In this document: positions 1-18,251 of the stretch, one piece after another
Position numbering within the stretch: the stretch's first letter is position 1
How the letters are laid out: every line of letters starts with the position of its first letter
DNA from: Takakia lepidozioides
Taxonomy: Eukaryota > Streptophyta > Takakiopsida > Takakiales > Takakiaceae
Assembly: GCA_030704615.1 (NCBI GenBank)
Contig: CM060731.1
Location: 28,956,001-29,016,000 of the forward strand
Reading direction: 5' to 3'
DNA length: 60,000 nt
Notes under the pieces: generated by a model
What the model was told of the DNA's origin: nothing
The model's database searches: none
What the model saw: the letters and a program-made list of their open reading frames with translations, nothing else
Made by a program: the position numbers and the translations under genes

Positions 1-2146
1 TTCATTTCGCAATCGCTCCGGTGGGAATGTTGTGGGTGGGTATGGCTTTTCCGCAAAAACATTTCGGGCCAATCTGAGTCTCCTACTAGGTCTTTTTTAC
101 CCCCTGCCCATGAGACTTGCAATTGCACCTATGTGGGCCTATAATTTTTGGGCAGTAGCCCTCTCTTGTGGAGGGTTTTAGGGGGTGCCTCATCCTACCC
201 GTCCCTAGATTGATTAGGCCTCCACCCCTCCCAAGGCATGTCCACCCCCCCCACCCAGGTTCAGGCCACCCCTATGTTTATTGGGTTTTGGGGTCACCCA
301 CCCCACACGTTCATGGGCCACCCATGCCGGAAATGTGTCTCGGTTTTCATGACGAAAAAAACAAAACTCGCCGGACTTCACAAAGTGGACGGAAGCATCT
401 CTAGGCAGCTCTCTAGCTGCGCACCGCTGCGCATCAATTGAGTCTCCTCCCGCGCTCTCTCCCCCCCACAACAACAAGTTTGACACCAAACCGGAGCTAC
501 CATTGCCATTGATTCCAGCTTGGGGATTAGGCATGGAGTTCTCCGAGGCAGGTCGGCTGCGGGTGCCATTTAGGGGTAAGTGGCGCAATAAAGGGTGTTG
601 GGAGACGCGCCATGGGGGGTGCATGGAATTTCACCCTAATCTGACCCTAGTTGCCACGTCATCCTCAGGGCAAGTTAAATGGTGGGGAAAATGCCACGTC
701 ATACCTGACTTGATTTCCAATCGAATGAGCCTATGTGGGCCCACATCAGGGTTAACCACAGGGATAACCAGCCTGTTTTCTAAACCCAACCGACCCAAGT
801 TGGGTCGTTTTTACACTTAGGGGTTAAGTTCCCAAGCGACCTGAATCGGGACACTTTGAATTTGCAATTCGACCTAATTTTTGCAGATCTAATCTGATGG
901 GGCCCACTCCCGAAGCTTTAATGACAAGGGATTTGTCTCGATTATGATGCAAAAAACAAAACTAAAAAAAAAAACAAAAGCTGCGACCTACAAAAAATAT
1001 CTCAGATCTCTCATTTACGTTTTGGGCCTGACAAGGGCTTGTTGACCGCTGACGTGGCAGGTAAACAAGCCCAAAACAGATTGCACTCCAAATGCCATTT
1101 TTGACATAAAATTAGCAATTTTGGAAAAAAAACACTTCACCTTGTGGTATGTGAGCATTACATACACACATCCACCATTGGCTTTTAAAAAAATTGTAGA
1201 AAAAAAAAAGTACTTCATTTGGAGGCAAATTTTCTCTTGTCAATTTTGAGATTTCAACCCCTATGTAATTGCATGCAAAGCATCTATAGGTGAAAAAATC
1301 AGTTGGACCTCCAATTTAGTGGGGTCATAGCCACTCCACTATTGATTTGGAAATGGTGGACCTTGGGGCAAGCAAAATTGGATAAAGCTAGGTTTTGATT
1401 TGGTCAAACCAATTTCTTTCTCACTTTTTCTTTGGGACCTGATATTTGAGATCAGTGCCAACGCTATAATATCACAATTTCCACTGTGGACTCTTTTTTT
1501 GGTATGTCATGCATAAATGAGTTGGGCCCACTGCTATAAGGCTGGAATCTCTGGATGATTTTTGGTAGGTTTCTAGGGGCAATTTACTGCAGCTGGGTAC
1601 CCAAAATTGGTAAAAAGTCAAAAAAAGGCTTGGGAACTTAACAAAACGTAAAAACCTACTCTAGATTTTCCTTTGTACTTTTTAGGGCATTTTGAAGCAT
1701 AACTCCCCGGGAGGCACAAGTGGCATGGAACCAGTCGTGCCATTTGGGGGCGGGAGCATGGAGCGGGTGGTTCCATTTCAGGAACCTCGTTGCCATAGGG
1801 AGATTAGTGGGACGCAGTCTTGTCCCTTGGATGACATATCATTTAGGGTTGATGTGAAGCCAGCTAGCCAGAGGGTGGAACCAGGTGAGCAAATTTTTAC
1901 GCAGCGGGAAGTTCCTGCCCGCGGACTTTCCGCCGTTTGCGGGTATGCCCTCGGGCCCACCCTTAAACGGCGGAAAGTCCTCGAGCAGGAACTTTCCGCT
2001 ATACAAAATACTAGGAATACACCCCCGCCACTTAGATTCTAGAAGTTTACGAGCAAACACCAAGCCGCCTTAAGATAGTCTGACATGTTAGATTGAAAAA
2101 AAAAAAAACTTGTCCATTGAAGAGAATAAGGTAAGAAGACACTGAC
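1..2146. other. Region without a recognisable gene, left edge
   Basis: AT-rich sequence with homopolymer A runs and scattered short reading frames on both strands, none resembling a known family. If the P450 to its right is intact, its missing 3' exons (K-helix ExxR and the Cys heme loop) would have to lie here or beyond the edge. I read the minus strand for them and found none, so this may be a long intron, a region downstream of a truncated gene, or repeat-derived sequence. Short palindromes occur, for example GGGCTTGTT...AACAAGCCC around 1035-1073. The GC-rich hairpin near 1900-2000 is listed separately. Confidence 0.5.
1904..2000. repeat. GC-rich inverted repeat (hairpin, possible MITE core)
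   Basis: The left arm (about 1904-1938) and the reverse complement of the right arm (about 1964-1999) match over about 35 bases with roughly three mismatches; both contain GGAAAG/GGGAAG, TTCCTGC and GGACTTTCCGCCGTTT. Because of the symmetry, both strands read a similar peptide. The loop is about 25 bases. A weaker match continues outward into AT-rich flanks, as in a foldback element. No target-site duplication was identified. Confidence 0.7.
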
Positions 2147-4488
2147 CACGACAGCTGTAAGGACTTCAGGGTGATCTTCGAAATGCTTGAGAATCCAGAC
2201 CATCATGGTGGTTGTGGTGTCATGGGCTGCAAATAAAGTGCCAATGAGCATGTCTAGTACTTGGTCATCGTCCATTTGTTCTGCTGTGCCAGCAAAATTC
2301 TTTTGAAACTCCAGCAGAGCACTCAACACGTCGCGATGTTCGTCGGGGTCCTCTTTCCTTCTCTCATTCAATAACTTCTGCAATGTTGCACACCCTTCGA
2401 TCCTAGCCTGGGAGGACAAGACAAATGTTGCAAGAAAGTTAGATGCCTATCCGCTCTGACCTGCTTGAATGGTCTACGATGAAACACAGCCATATGTCTA
2501 CCGGTTCTAGTCCAAGTCTACCATCCGTAAGTCTGTGCAAAAATTAAGGGTAACCCACAAAACCCATAAAAGTGTCTAAGTCCCAGATAGCCCTCTAACA
2601 TTACCCCTCCCCCTCTCAAAAAGCTGTGTCCTCACGGTTTACTGTTTAGGATCGGCAAACCTATGTGAATGAGGACCTTTCTGTCGGTGAGAGTCCCGTG
2701 GAGGGCTCTATGTGCGAGCCCGAGCCCTGTCACTGGCTGGAGCTCAAACAGTGTGCGGCAACGCACACTGTTTGAGCCCCCCTATGTGCTTGTTTTTGAT
2801 GTGAAATTCGGCCACATAGGGCCCACTCTGGCAGGTTGAATCCACCCCAAATTGGAAGCTCAAACAGTGTGCGTTGCTGTTTGAGCCCCCTTTTGTGCTT
2901 GTTTTCCTAGGAGTATCCTCGAAGAATCGTGATCAAATATCTGCTCCTCGTGACCTGCTTGAATGATCTACGATGAAACACAGCCAAATATTCTAGGAGT
3001 ATCCTCAAGACTCGTGATCAAATATCTGCTGAGCCTCGTATCACTTGAGCTACTTTACAAGTAGAACTATACAAGGAAAGATCTACCAAGTTGTGCTGTT
3101 AATGGGTTAAGTATCAAACTATCACTCCGCTAAGCGAGCTACCATCAATTGATTTACTCGTCCTTAGTTTCGAACTGATTTACATGGCAAAATGGAACTC
3201 TCATGCAATCTTGATGTTTAAAACAACCTGAAGTGACTTGTGGAAGGTAAAGCTTGGAAGATCGATAGGAAACGAAACCACGCCCTTCCCAAGCTGCGCG
3301 AACATCTTCAAAAGCTCTTTCGAAGACTCGTCAGCCTTGTCGAGGCCGAAAATGAGTCTCAAGGCTACCGAAAATACGTACTGCACAATTGAAAAACCCC
3401 ATGAAGATAATTAAGCTAGATTTCATCAGATCTCCAGACTGTATTTTCAACTAAACCTGGCAACGGACATACAAGATTCGAAGTGCTTGACATCATGTAA
3501 TGCTCTCGAAGTCAATTGGGAAACATGCACTGCTATCAAACTTCTGCAGGGATGTAAGCAGGGGTGGAATCATCACAATTTGTAGTGCAAGAATGCATGA
3601 CCTCCTAGATTTTGGCTTGGAACAAGCTCCCGACCTATCTAATGCAACCTGATTCTTACATCTTTCATTTCCTCGGAGGCTTTCAATGTTTTCCCATCCC
3701 ATGAATTCATGGTGTCCACAGCCATTTTCTGGATTGCGGTGATATGAAATCGCAAGGACTCTGGAAGGAGAGGTTTTTGCAAAACCCTCCTTAGAAGGTC
3801 GTGCTGTTTACCCCCGAGCATTGTCAGAGATCGAAATCCAACGGTAGCCTTGATACTGTGAGGGTTACCCTCAGTGAAGTTCTTGTTATCTGTCAGAATC
3901 ATCTTGATGGACTCTGGAGTTGTAACAACGATTGTAGTCGCCCCCATTATGTTTGTCTTAAAAATGTTGCCATACCTACAACGATCCAGGTGCACACCAT
4001 TAAAACATGATCATGCAAAAGGACGCGGCCTATACACACCTCACACGTTTAATTCCTGCAGGCAAGTTCTGGAGTAATTATTCCAAGCGAGCAAATATTG
4101 TACACATATCCGTTCGTAACAGTAGGCAATTGTGTTCTGAAGTGGGTAAGTGTCCTGAGGAGGACGCTGGAGAAAGATGAGGGAATGAACATTGTGAGCT
4201 CTGGTATGCAGAATAGATGATCAAGCCACTGACCAGTTGTAGAGGTACAACCAGAAACTCTTGAAAGTAGCAATTAACTTACTTTTCTATCCTCGACGCC
4301 ATGAAGACGGCTACATCCTCGAAGAAAGAGATGGATTCCCCAATGAGTGGCCACCCGTAGGACCCTTCGGGCAGTCGAGCTCCAGACGGTGACTTCCATA
4401 AGAATCTGGAACGCTGCACCAGGATTGCTACAACGCACACTCCTACAGCAAGCAGAATGGGGAGAGATCCGAATCCTTCCATTGCCAT
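2147..4488 (-). CDS. Cytochrome P450, CYP85 clan (CYP707/CYP716-like), 5' four exons only
   Basis: Exons at 4283-4488, 3660-3975, 3228-3380 and 2147-2407 (minus strand) join in frame with GT-AG borders and give 312 residues. The start is ATG at 4488, followed by an N-terminal membrane anchor (about residues 8-25) and a proline/glycine hinge LPEGSYGWPLIGES typical of the CYP85 clan. Next come the B-C region with KYGNIFKT and the I-helix oxygen-binding motif AAHDTT at about 285-290, then WILKHFEDHPEVL. The clan includes ABA 8'-hydroxylases (CYP707), brassinosteroid oxidases and triterpene oxidases (CYP716). The substrate cannot be set from this part. The K-helix ExxR and the heme-cysteine loop are missing: after the last good donor at 2146 no matching exon occurs before the window edge. 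The gene is either continued beyond the window or 3'-truncated. AT-rich TATA-like sequence occurs at about 4519-4545. It lies 1.1 kb downstream of the LACS gene on the same strand. Confidence 0.88.
2458..3040. repeat. Duplicated segments and a hairpin inside P450 intron 3
   Basis: This intron has several internal duplications. A GACCTGCTTGAATG-TCTACGATG unit occurs near 2459 and 2951. A CTAGGAGTATCCTC...CGTGATCAAATATCTGCT unit occurs near 2909 and 2994. A GCTCAAACAGTGTGCG unit with downstream TTTGAGCCCCC and TGTGCTTGTTTT occurs near 2742 and 2858. The first copy of the last unit forms a perfect hairpin: 16-base arms at 2742-2757 and 2762-2777 around a GCAA loop. These look like local duplications of a small mobile or slippage-derived unit. 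Confidence 0.75.
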
Positions 4489-5621
4489 GCAGGCAGTCTT
4501 AAGCTTGCCTCAGAGAGTTTAATATGTAATACTTGCTCAATAAATATCCACTGTTACAGTAAACTCGTCAGCCCTGCTGATGGCAACATTTACTCTGCAA
4601 TCTCTTCCCCAGTAACAACACTCCCACCCTTGCCATTGCATGCCCCTGTCTGCAAGCTCCCACCAGTGAACTTTCCCCGTTCTACAGAAGACTATTCCTG
4701 TTCTCCTTCGCTCTCCTTCCTTCCTACAAACCACTTCCCCAGTCTCTCCTACCTTTTCAAACACTTACAGTTCCTCCAGATGCAACAAACATGTTTCGCC
4801 TCTTAGTCGTTTGAAATGTGCAATAGCACCGGTGCAATTCCTGACAGACGAAGTGGTAATCCCCGCCTTACTCGGCGTGGGTGAGCATTCAGTGGGTAGT
4901 CGTACTGGTGCACCACAGAATTCCACTGCTTTACGTTTTGCAGTAGAAGTGATCGTTGAGCACGTCACTTCTCCTTGTGGATAGCCATGCGACTTAGAGA
5001 CTTTGAGCATGCACTGCCACGGTGACGATAGCCATGCAACTTGGAGACATCTTTAGTGCGGTCCTGTGGGCCCTGCACCTGCCATTGTGGTGGGTAAGGG
5101 GGGCCTCTGGACCCAGTATAAAGGCAGGTGATGGATTGCTTCTGATTGGCTGTCGCCTATACACCAGCCTTTACAAGACTCCACTCTTAGAACCAGCCAC
5201 ATATGTGAGGGAGAGGAATTTTCAAAACACTTTTGCTCAAAAACAGCCAGTAGTACAGGGCCACCTTCAGACTGAAGGAGCTTTTTTACAAAATGAGGAA
5301 TTGTGGAAGCAGCCGACAAAATAACTACAAAGCAAGTAGATACATGCTGTTTTCAAATTTTTATTGAATATGCCTATGAAAATCAGTGAGCTAATCAGAA
5401 CCTTTAGTCATCAAAGCTTGGAATCCAATCAGCAGTTTCTGCAAAAACTTTGAGGAGGCTAGCTCGGTGACACTTAACTACAAACCGAGCTGGTAGCCTA
5501 ACCCTGGTTCAGAAATGCATCACATATCCTACAGTTTGTCAGCTTTAATAATGGTGGAGTAAAATTAATATCTGGCAATCTGAACTAGATGTTCGCGTGG
5601 TTCAGTGCACAGGCCACCTAC
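4489..5621. other. Intergenic spacer between P450 start and LACS 3' end
   Basis: This holds the putative P450 promoter and 5' UTR (minus strand) and the LACS 3' region. Short reading frames exist on both strands, but none resembles a known protein. A TATAAA-like AGTATAAAGG occurs at about 5118 on the plus strand with no gene behind it. Nothing else is supported. Confidence 0.5.
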
Positions 5622-11976
<6,355 letters not shown>

Positions 11977-14525
11977 ATGAAGAGGAAGTGCTCACAGGTT
12001 GTAAGGAGGAGGGAAGGGGCAGAGTGGGGCAGAGTGGGGCAGAGTGCTTGTCTGCAGAGAAGCATGCATTCATCAGTGCCAACTTCAAATGCCCGAAAGA
12101 TCGAGCCAGAGGTAGCTTTACATTTAGATGGACATTTCTGGCAAACCATACTCTTTCTGCAAGCCTGGCTACTGGGTTCCATGCAAAGCCGCCAGTGCTT
12201 CTCTTGTTCTTGTTTCAGTGTCATTCTATAAAACCCTCGTTTAGGGTAAGAGTAATTTGGCTTTTGGAAGTACTGAAAGCATCATTCAGATAAACAGCAT
12301 TTTCTTATCAACCTGATAGAACCTTTTCCATGACTTAATGCACTCTACTTGGGAACAAAATACCCACCCACTGCACATCACTGGAGGACACACAGAAAAT
12401 GAAATGACAATACAATGAAAGCCCCACAATCACCTGGCTACAGCGTGAGCACACTACCAAGGCATTCTCCTGCAACTCGTTAAACCCTTACATGAATCTA
12501 GAAGAGTGTTAACACTTCCATCAGTTTGAGAGGAACCTGAGAAGTTTACTTGCAATGAAAGAACATCAATCGGAGATGCTCCGTAAACTCCCGTTCACTG
12601 CAGGAACAAACATCATACTCAATTCACCCCTACGTGGGAGTAAACTTTCACTCGTGGTGTCCCAAGCAAGCGAAATTGGACATGCAAACATCTACAAGAC
12701 CACTAAGCTACCACCATACCAACTCAATCACCACAAGAGATTGTCTGTGCGCAGAGACAAGTGGTCCCAAAATTGTCATTTCACATCCTGTTCGTTCGCC
12801 ACCATAAGTGACCGTGCTTGCCACCTCTTCCCCTACAGCCACAACATCCCACAAAGAACAGAATACGCAGTCGGGCGCATCGAAAGGAGAATCAGCGACA
12901 GTACCTTGAAAACTCAGATGCCGGACATAACAAGAAACGTGGGAGGCCGAGCTTGTGCGAGAAGAGCGCCAGAGACCGAGCGTGTGATACACAGGGATCG
13001 TCTTACAGACAAACGATATGGGATAATTCAAGTACCTACATACCTACCTCTAGGTATAGTTGCCAACCACTAACCATATCTTTATCACCTTCTGCTGACA
13101 TCACAAATAATCCTGACCTACGACTCTCTCTAACTAACTAGATCGAGCGTGCTATCGACTCCGACCCTCCAATAGCACTGTTTTGGGTCTTTCGCTAACT
13201 ATTTACGTCATCACCCAAACTAATGCGGTAACTGGAGCTTAGGATTGACCATACATTTTTCATCCACCGTAGGCTCGCTTATTCAGGGTATAGCTCGCCG
13301 CGTGTCGAGCTTGGGCTACGCCACACGGCTTCGGTACCCTCCCTGTGCAGCCACGCGGCGGCAGAAATGTCTGCGGCGTGCTGTGTGCATCTGCCAAGTG
13401 TCCACTATAATTTTCCATATTTTCTGTCATGTCTGATCATTAATGAGGCCGACATTTTTATTTACTTATTTTGACTCGGTCTCGGGCTGTGCTGGTTTCC
13501 TGGAGATCACTTGTGGATGGATGCATTTACTCCGTTCGGCATGAATCATCCGAAAACTGGATGGTAACATGAATTTGTCAATAGCTTGGAAGTTGGCGGT
13601 ATTGGACTACGGGTCGCTTTTTGCCCATTTATAGAGAATTAGCAAATAAATACACCATGTCAAAGTTACAATGCCAGCGCACCGCGTGCCCGGTTATTAG
13701 AGTGTGAGTGACTATGTAAGCTTACTGGAGGACTTTCCGTCAGATAACTTCCCTTCAAATACAAAGGGAAAAGCACCCCAGGTTTTTACGTAAGTTAACC
13801 CTTTAAGGGGCCCTTAGAGGGTCCTTCCATGTACCCAGCCCAGCTTTTAAGGGAGGAAAGGGACAAAAATGGCAGGGTATACACAACACTTCCATGTATG
13901 GGACGACCATGCCCGGCTGCCAAGCCAGCGCGTTTCTTGTGTACCCGGATAACATGCGATGGAGCTCGGTTGCTAAGAGCATCTCCACGGTGCCACGACA
14001 CTTGCCCAAAAACGGCAATCTAATGGTGCGGGGTCAGGGAGCTTGCTCCACGGTTGGCTCAGTCCGGTAGAATTGCTGCCGGCCCGCCTTAATCTGCCCC
14101 CCCCCCCCCCCATTTTGGCCAAGCATACCGGGACCCGCCAACAACTGTACATAGATTTTTAATCCTTCCAATATGGTGTCTAGAGATATTGGCTTCGCTT
14201 CTTCCATGGCGGAAGCGGGAAACCCAGATATTGTTTCTACTTAAGCTGCGATCAACATTCAAGCTGCGATCACAGGCTGTTCCCTGTTTCGATCAACATT
14301 CCCTTTCTTGCCAGGACGAGATCCACCGTGCTGCCGTCTTTGTCTCGGCTGGTGTTGATCCTCAACCATCAATGCATTCAAAAACACCTCTTCCTCTTCT
14401 TCATCTTCAAGTTGTGCCCTCAACCCAGCCATCACCTGCGCTCTCCAAAGATCCATTTCAACGCTCAAGAAATTGTGATCACGCTTGCCAAGTTGCGATC
14501 GGCGCTATCTGTGCCGGACTCTACC
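11977..14525. other. Intergenic region upstream of LACS
   Basis: Presumed promoter and 5' leader of LACS (near 12000-12600), then non-coding sequence. Overlapping plus- and minus-strand reading frames of 100-170 codons at about 12555-13141 show no family resemblance or domain pattern. A C homopolymer occurs near 14097-14112. No other feature is supported. Confidence 0.45.
12017..12046. repeat. 10-bp minisatellite upstream of LACS
   Basis: Three exact tandem copies of GGGCAGAGTG start about 40 bases upstream of the LACS ATG (minus-strand gene), in its likely 5' UTR or core promoter. A regulatory effect is possible but not shown. Confidence 0.85.
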
Positions 14526-14533
14526 GTCCCAAC

Positions 14534-15224
14534 CAGTGTTGGGCGGTTCTCTATAATAGTGACCAATAACCGGCGGGTCCGGTTCCGGATATACACCCGC
14601 TGCACCCTGGAGGTTCTAAGAAACTTTAATAACCTGCCGTGCAAGGAAACCGGCGGGGCCCACATGCTCGCATAAGCGGCTGGATTTGGAACCGGCGAGG
14701 CATAAAACATTTTTTTATTTAACCTGACCTGTGTGGGGTAAGATGAGACCCCGGTTACAATTAATGATACTTGCTGGTAACCAACGGTTACTTGATCTAG
14801 GTTTAGCCAGCATCGCCTGTTTACTCTTTGATTCTTGGTACAATGATAAGGAAGAGGTCTTTGTGAATCACATGAATGCATTATAAATTGTGTTGGAATA
14901 AATATAGAAGTGTTATAGTTCACCAAAGTGCCTAAGCCTTCAGGCTCTTCTAACTGTAACCGCTTCAATAACCGGCCGTTCTATCCCGGATAGAAGATTT
15001 ATAATATATCCGAACCGGATTGGCTAACCGGCATATGAAAGTAGCCAAATAACCGGTATGTATCAGAACCGGAAGACATGAAAAGACACTTAATAACCGG
15101 ATCCGGTGGTTCTTGAAAATCTTCAAGAAATAAATAATCTGAACCGGAGGTTCCTAGAAGACAGTCATAAAGAGAGAACCTGAACCGGGGGTTATCAAAA
15201 ATACTACGTAACCGCCCAACACTG
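14534..15224. mobile_element. Non-autonomous hAT element (MITE-like) with perfect TSD
   Basis: The 691-bp element begins CAGTGTTGGGCGGTT and ends with the exact reverse complement (15-bp terminal inverted repeats). It is flanked by the identical 8-bp duplication GTCCCAAC at 14526-14533 and 15225-15232. CAGTG termini and an 8-bp target duplication are hallmarks of the hAT superfamily. The interior has no transposase frame but is crowded with AACCGG/CCGGTT motifs on both strands, probably subterminal transposase-binding repeats. It would need a hAT transposase supplied elsewhere. Confidence 0.93.
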
Positions 15225-15232
15225 GTCCCAAC

Positions 15233-15969
15233 CGTGGAGTGCCAACCAAACCGTCCCTGCAAAAATTACCTGTCGCTCCTGTAACCAGGGCATATAGCGT
15301 TTGACGTGTCGTGCTCACTGTGGAGATGCTCTAAGTACCAACAACATAGAGTTGTTGATATTCACAGCTTGCTCCATCCAGTTACCACTGAAGTCCAAAA
15401 GTACATCACTTGGCCGCCGAGCTTCACACGATTGTGGAAAAGCTCTACAAGGCCCGACCATTTTCTTCAAGCACCCCATGGACAGCTGAATTTACAGTCC
15501 AGTCTCCATTTACATAGAATGAGGCTCTTATATGAATGGGGTTGCTCCCGGACTTGGGGTATTTACAGCATGTTCCTTAGTGGGTGCAATGACAAAGAAC
15601 AATTGTAATTAGTTGTTGTCGTTGTTGTGAGTAGGTAGCTCTCTAACAACAACCTCTTGATGTCGGGCATGTTGGGTATTTTTTTCATCTACCATGAGGT
15701 GCACAGGCAGAAAGTGAAACCATTGCTTCAGAAAAGCTTAGGGTGGATATGCCCATTCCCATTACCTATAAAACCCACCTATTACAGCTACACAATATGT
15801 ATCTTTATTGCATCTAAGTTCCAAGTGGCACGCGGCACCCTAATAGAAATAGGTGGCATTGGTACTATATATTGGATGGTGCCCTAAAATGACAAGTTGT
15901 GTCCTGGAATAGAATATCAAATTTACAAGAAATTCTCCAAATGGCAAATTGTCACGTGATTCAAACATT
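15233..15969. other. Intergenic, no gene seen
   Basis: No reading frame with recognisable homology and no repeat structure beyond the end of the hAT element and the start of the ~615-bp dispersed repeat. Confidence 0.45.
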
Positions 15970-16583
15970 GGTGGTAAAAAATTGCGTTTCTCACCATTCG
16001 TCGTATTTTCGCTACACAGATTTTGTGGTATTTTTGGAAATCAAATCTCTGGTGATGGCTCTGGGGTCTTTGACCCTGCCACTGAGTCATAGGTTCCGGA
16101 GTCCCCTCCAATTGTCCCGCACCGCTAACAAGTCCACGCTTTGCCGTTCGAAGACGTTCTGACATGTTATCATTCCGATGCGGCCAATTGCTTTGTTGCG
16201 ATATTTCATCGCTATACATGTCGCTTCCACCAATTGCCAAGCTCCTCGCCGTGTGTTCCTACTGGACTTGAAAGGTGGGAGAAAAGAAAGATCGCAATCT
16301 GGGACTGAAACAGTCGTCCTGTATTGTTTGAACAGGATTAACTTGTCATTTCCGGTACCGAATTGGCAGCCTAATCTGCTGTCGATGTAGCTTTATACGG
16401 TCATCTTGACGCCAGAGTTCCACTCCATGCTCGTCACAGACACTGTCTAATTTCCTATGTGCTTTACCAACGATTTCCAGACAACTAACAAACTAACCTG
16501 TTTTGGCAGTACAATGCCGAAGCCGCTTGTCTTATGATAAAAAACGATCTGAAAAGAAAAGTGTACCAATATATGCATCTACA
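15970..16583. repeat. Unclassified ~615-bp dispersed repeat, copy 1
   Basis: Nearly the whole stretch recurs at 32784-33401 in the same orientation, with sharp edges: both copies start at GGTGGTAAAAA and end at ATATGCATCTACA, and flanking bases differ on both sides. I see no long terminal repeats, terminal inverted repeats or target duplication. A minus-strand frame is open over most of copy 2 but is interrupted here (a stop and a small indel), so copy 1 is the more degraded or the frame is not coding. Confidence 0.85.
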
Positions 16584-18251
16584 TATATGGCGACCAATGG
16601 GGAACACTCGTCCCGAGTGTAAGAGAATCCGGGATCTCTGGTTCGTAAAAATCCCCCTACTAGGGTATCCCTGATATTCCTTGGAGTCAACGACTACCTT
16701 GAGTAAAGATAAAAATAATTCCCCTCAGGCTCTTCCTCCTCGGAGAGAGTTCGAGTCTTCCGGGAGAGAGGAGGAAATAAAAGCAAAAGCCAAAAAAATG
16801 TTTCAAAACCACCCAGCTCGCCCTCTTCGAAGAGAGTTGGAGTTCCCAGATAAAAAATACTTCAAAACTGTCATTCTCCCCCACTGGACTAGGTTCGAAT
16901 CCCCTAGATGATGTAAGAGAGATATGCGCGGTGCAAATTGATGATTCTACTCTAAAATAGCCTTGGAATGAGTTTGGTTCTACCCTACTTGACATGGCTT
17001 GTAGGGACCTCTCATGGATGTGCACAACTCATGGTAAATCGCTCACTGCGAACTACGACCTCGACTCGAATCCAGAAGGGTCTAGAAGCTCCTAAACAAG
17101 ATGCTTCTGGGAGTCCTAACTCTTGGCTCCCATAACAACAGAAAAGATTGGATACCCAAGGACCCTACCCATTAAATAGACACACCATTTCTAACTACAA
17201 TCTAACTTGGTTCATGACTCGCAGGGACCTCTCATGGATTTCGCAGAGCTCATGATGAAATTCTTGACCTAAGAAACGATTGGATCCATTCTGCACCTCA
17301 GATGACCATACTTTGGAACAATGTAACATTCTATCTGAAGAGGTCACAGGCCCTTTTGGGTTTTCCTGTGCCTGACGCCCTTCACTCATGTGAGGGGAAC
17401 AGCAACCGCTGCTCTACAAATCATCTTTTACCCCCTCACTGCTTCTGACTTTTCTCTCTCTATGAGGAATGCTGCAGCGGGGTAAGGTGAAAATGACAAA
17501 AGGTTTAAGGTTTAGAATCCCCGTGCGGGAAGTCGTTGTGCTCCATGCAGGGAGCATCAGTATACTGCAGAATGCTTGATACAGCAAGCATTTACTTTTT
17601 CTCGAGATATGCTTTGAGCAGACACAGATAGACTCTGTGATAAAAAAAAAACAAATGATGATCGACAGTGTGCATTGAACAAGAGTGCATATATTAGCCA
17701 ACCCATTGTTCCCATTCCTGCACCTATGGTTCTTCACTTGGTGAAGAAGAAAAGAAACTCACAACACGTTATTAGTAACGAAGATGTATGAAGTCTTCTA
17801 CTTGGCAATTGGATGGTCATAGCTTTCATAGCTTATGACATATCAGACGAATTCTAATTCTACAAGGTGGGTTAGATTTCTGCACTCTATGTGCCCCGCA
17901 TCCCAAGGTCTGTCCCTGTGGATTCCAATAACTACCCAAAAATTCACTCTGGAGAACAAACCACCTCTTTAATGCAACTGCGTTGCCCCGCATCCCAAGA
18001 TCTACCCTTGGAACTCCAAGAAAGGGTGTCAATAACCTACTTGGGTAAGAGCCCTATTGACTTCTTCCCATTGGAGAAGTTTCATTAGATTATTGCAACT
18101 TAGTTGCCCCGCACTCCACCTCGTTGTGGAGCTCCAATAACCAATGAGTCAATGGATAGGAAATACCAACATTTCCTTCCGACAAACCGGACGAAATCCT
18201 AAAGATCTCTCCATTAGTGGGGGGGAAGAATAGTTCATTGGTTAATGGAAT
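16584..18251. repeat. Intergenic region with degenerate duplications
   Basis: No gene seen. Segments containing AGGGACCTCTCATGGAT and CTCATG occur near 17006 and 17223, with similar surroundings. A GTTGCCCCGCA(T/C)CCCA unit recurs near 17890, 17984 and 18102 (spacing about 95-118), followed each time by a CCAATAACC-like stretch. ACTAGGTTCGAATCCCCTAG at about 16891-16910 looks like a tRNA T-arm/B-box, but no tRNA body precedes it. This zone borders the Ty3 integrase and may contain its untranslated or LTR remains. Confidence 0.5.

Noticed and set aside
214-624. 136-codon minus-strand frame near the left edge
   Set aside because: Low-complexity Gly/Pro/Arg-rich reading with no family resemblance and an overlapping plus-strand frame.
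1738-1760. PFGGG-like reading that recalls a P450 heme loop
   Set aside because: It lies on the plus strand, opposite to the P450, and has no cysteine or downstream helix.
12555-13141. Overlapping frames of over 100 codons on both strands
   Set aside because: No domain pattern and no repeats; consistent with chance frames in stop-poor sequence.
16891-16910. tRNA gene suggested by GGTTCGAATCC
   Set aside because: No acceptor stem, D-arm or anticodon arm upstream.
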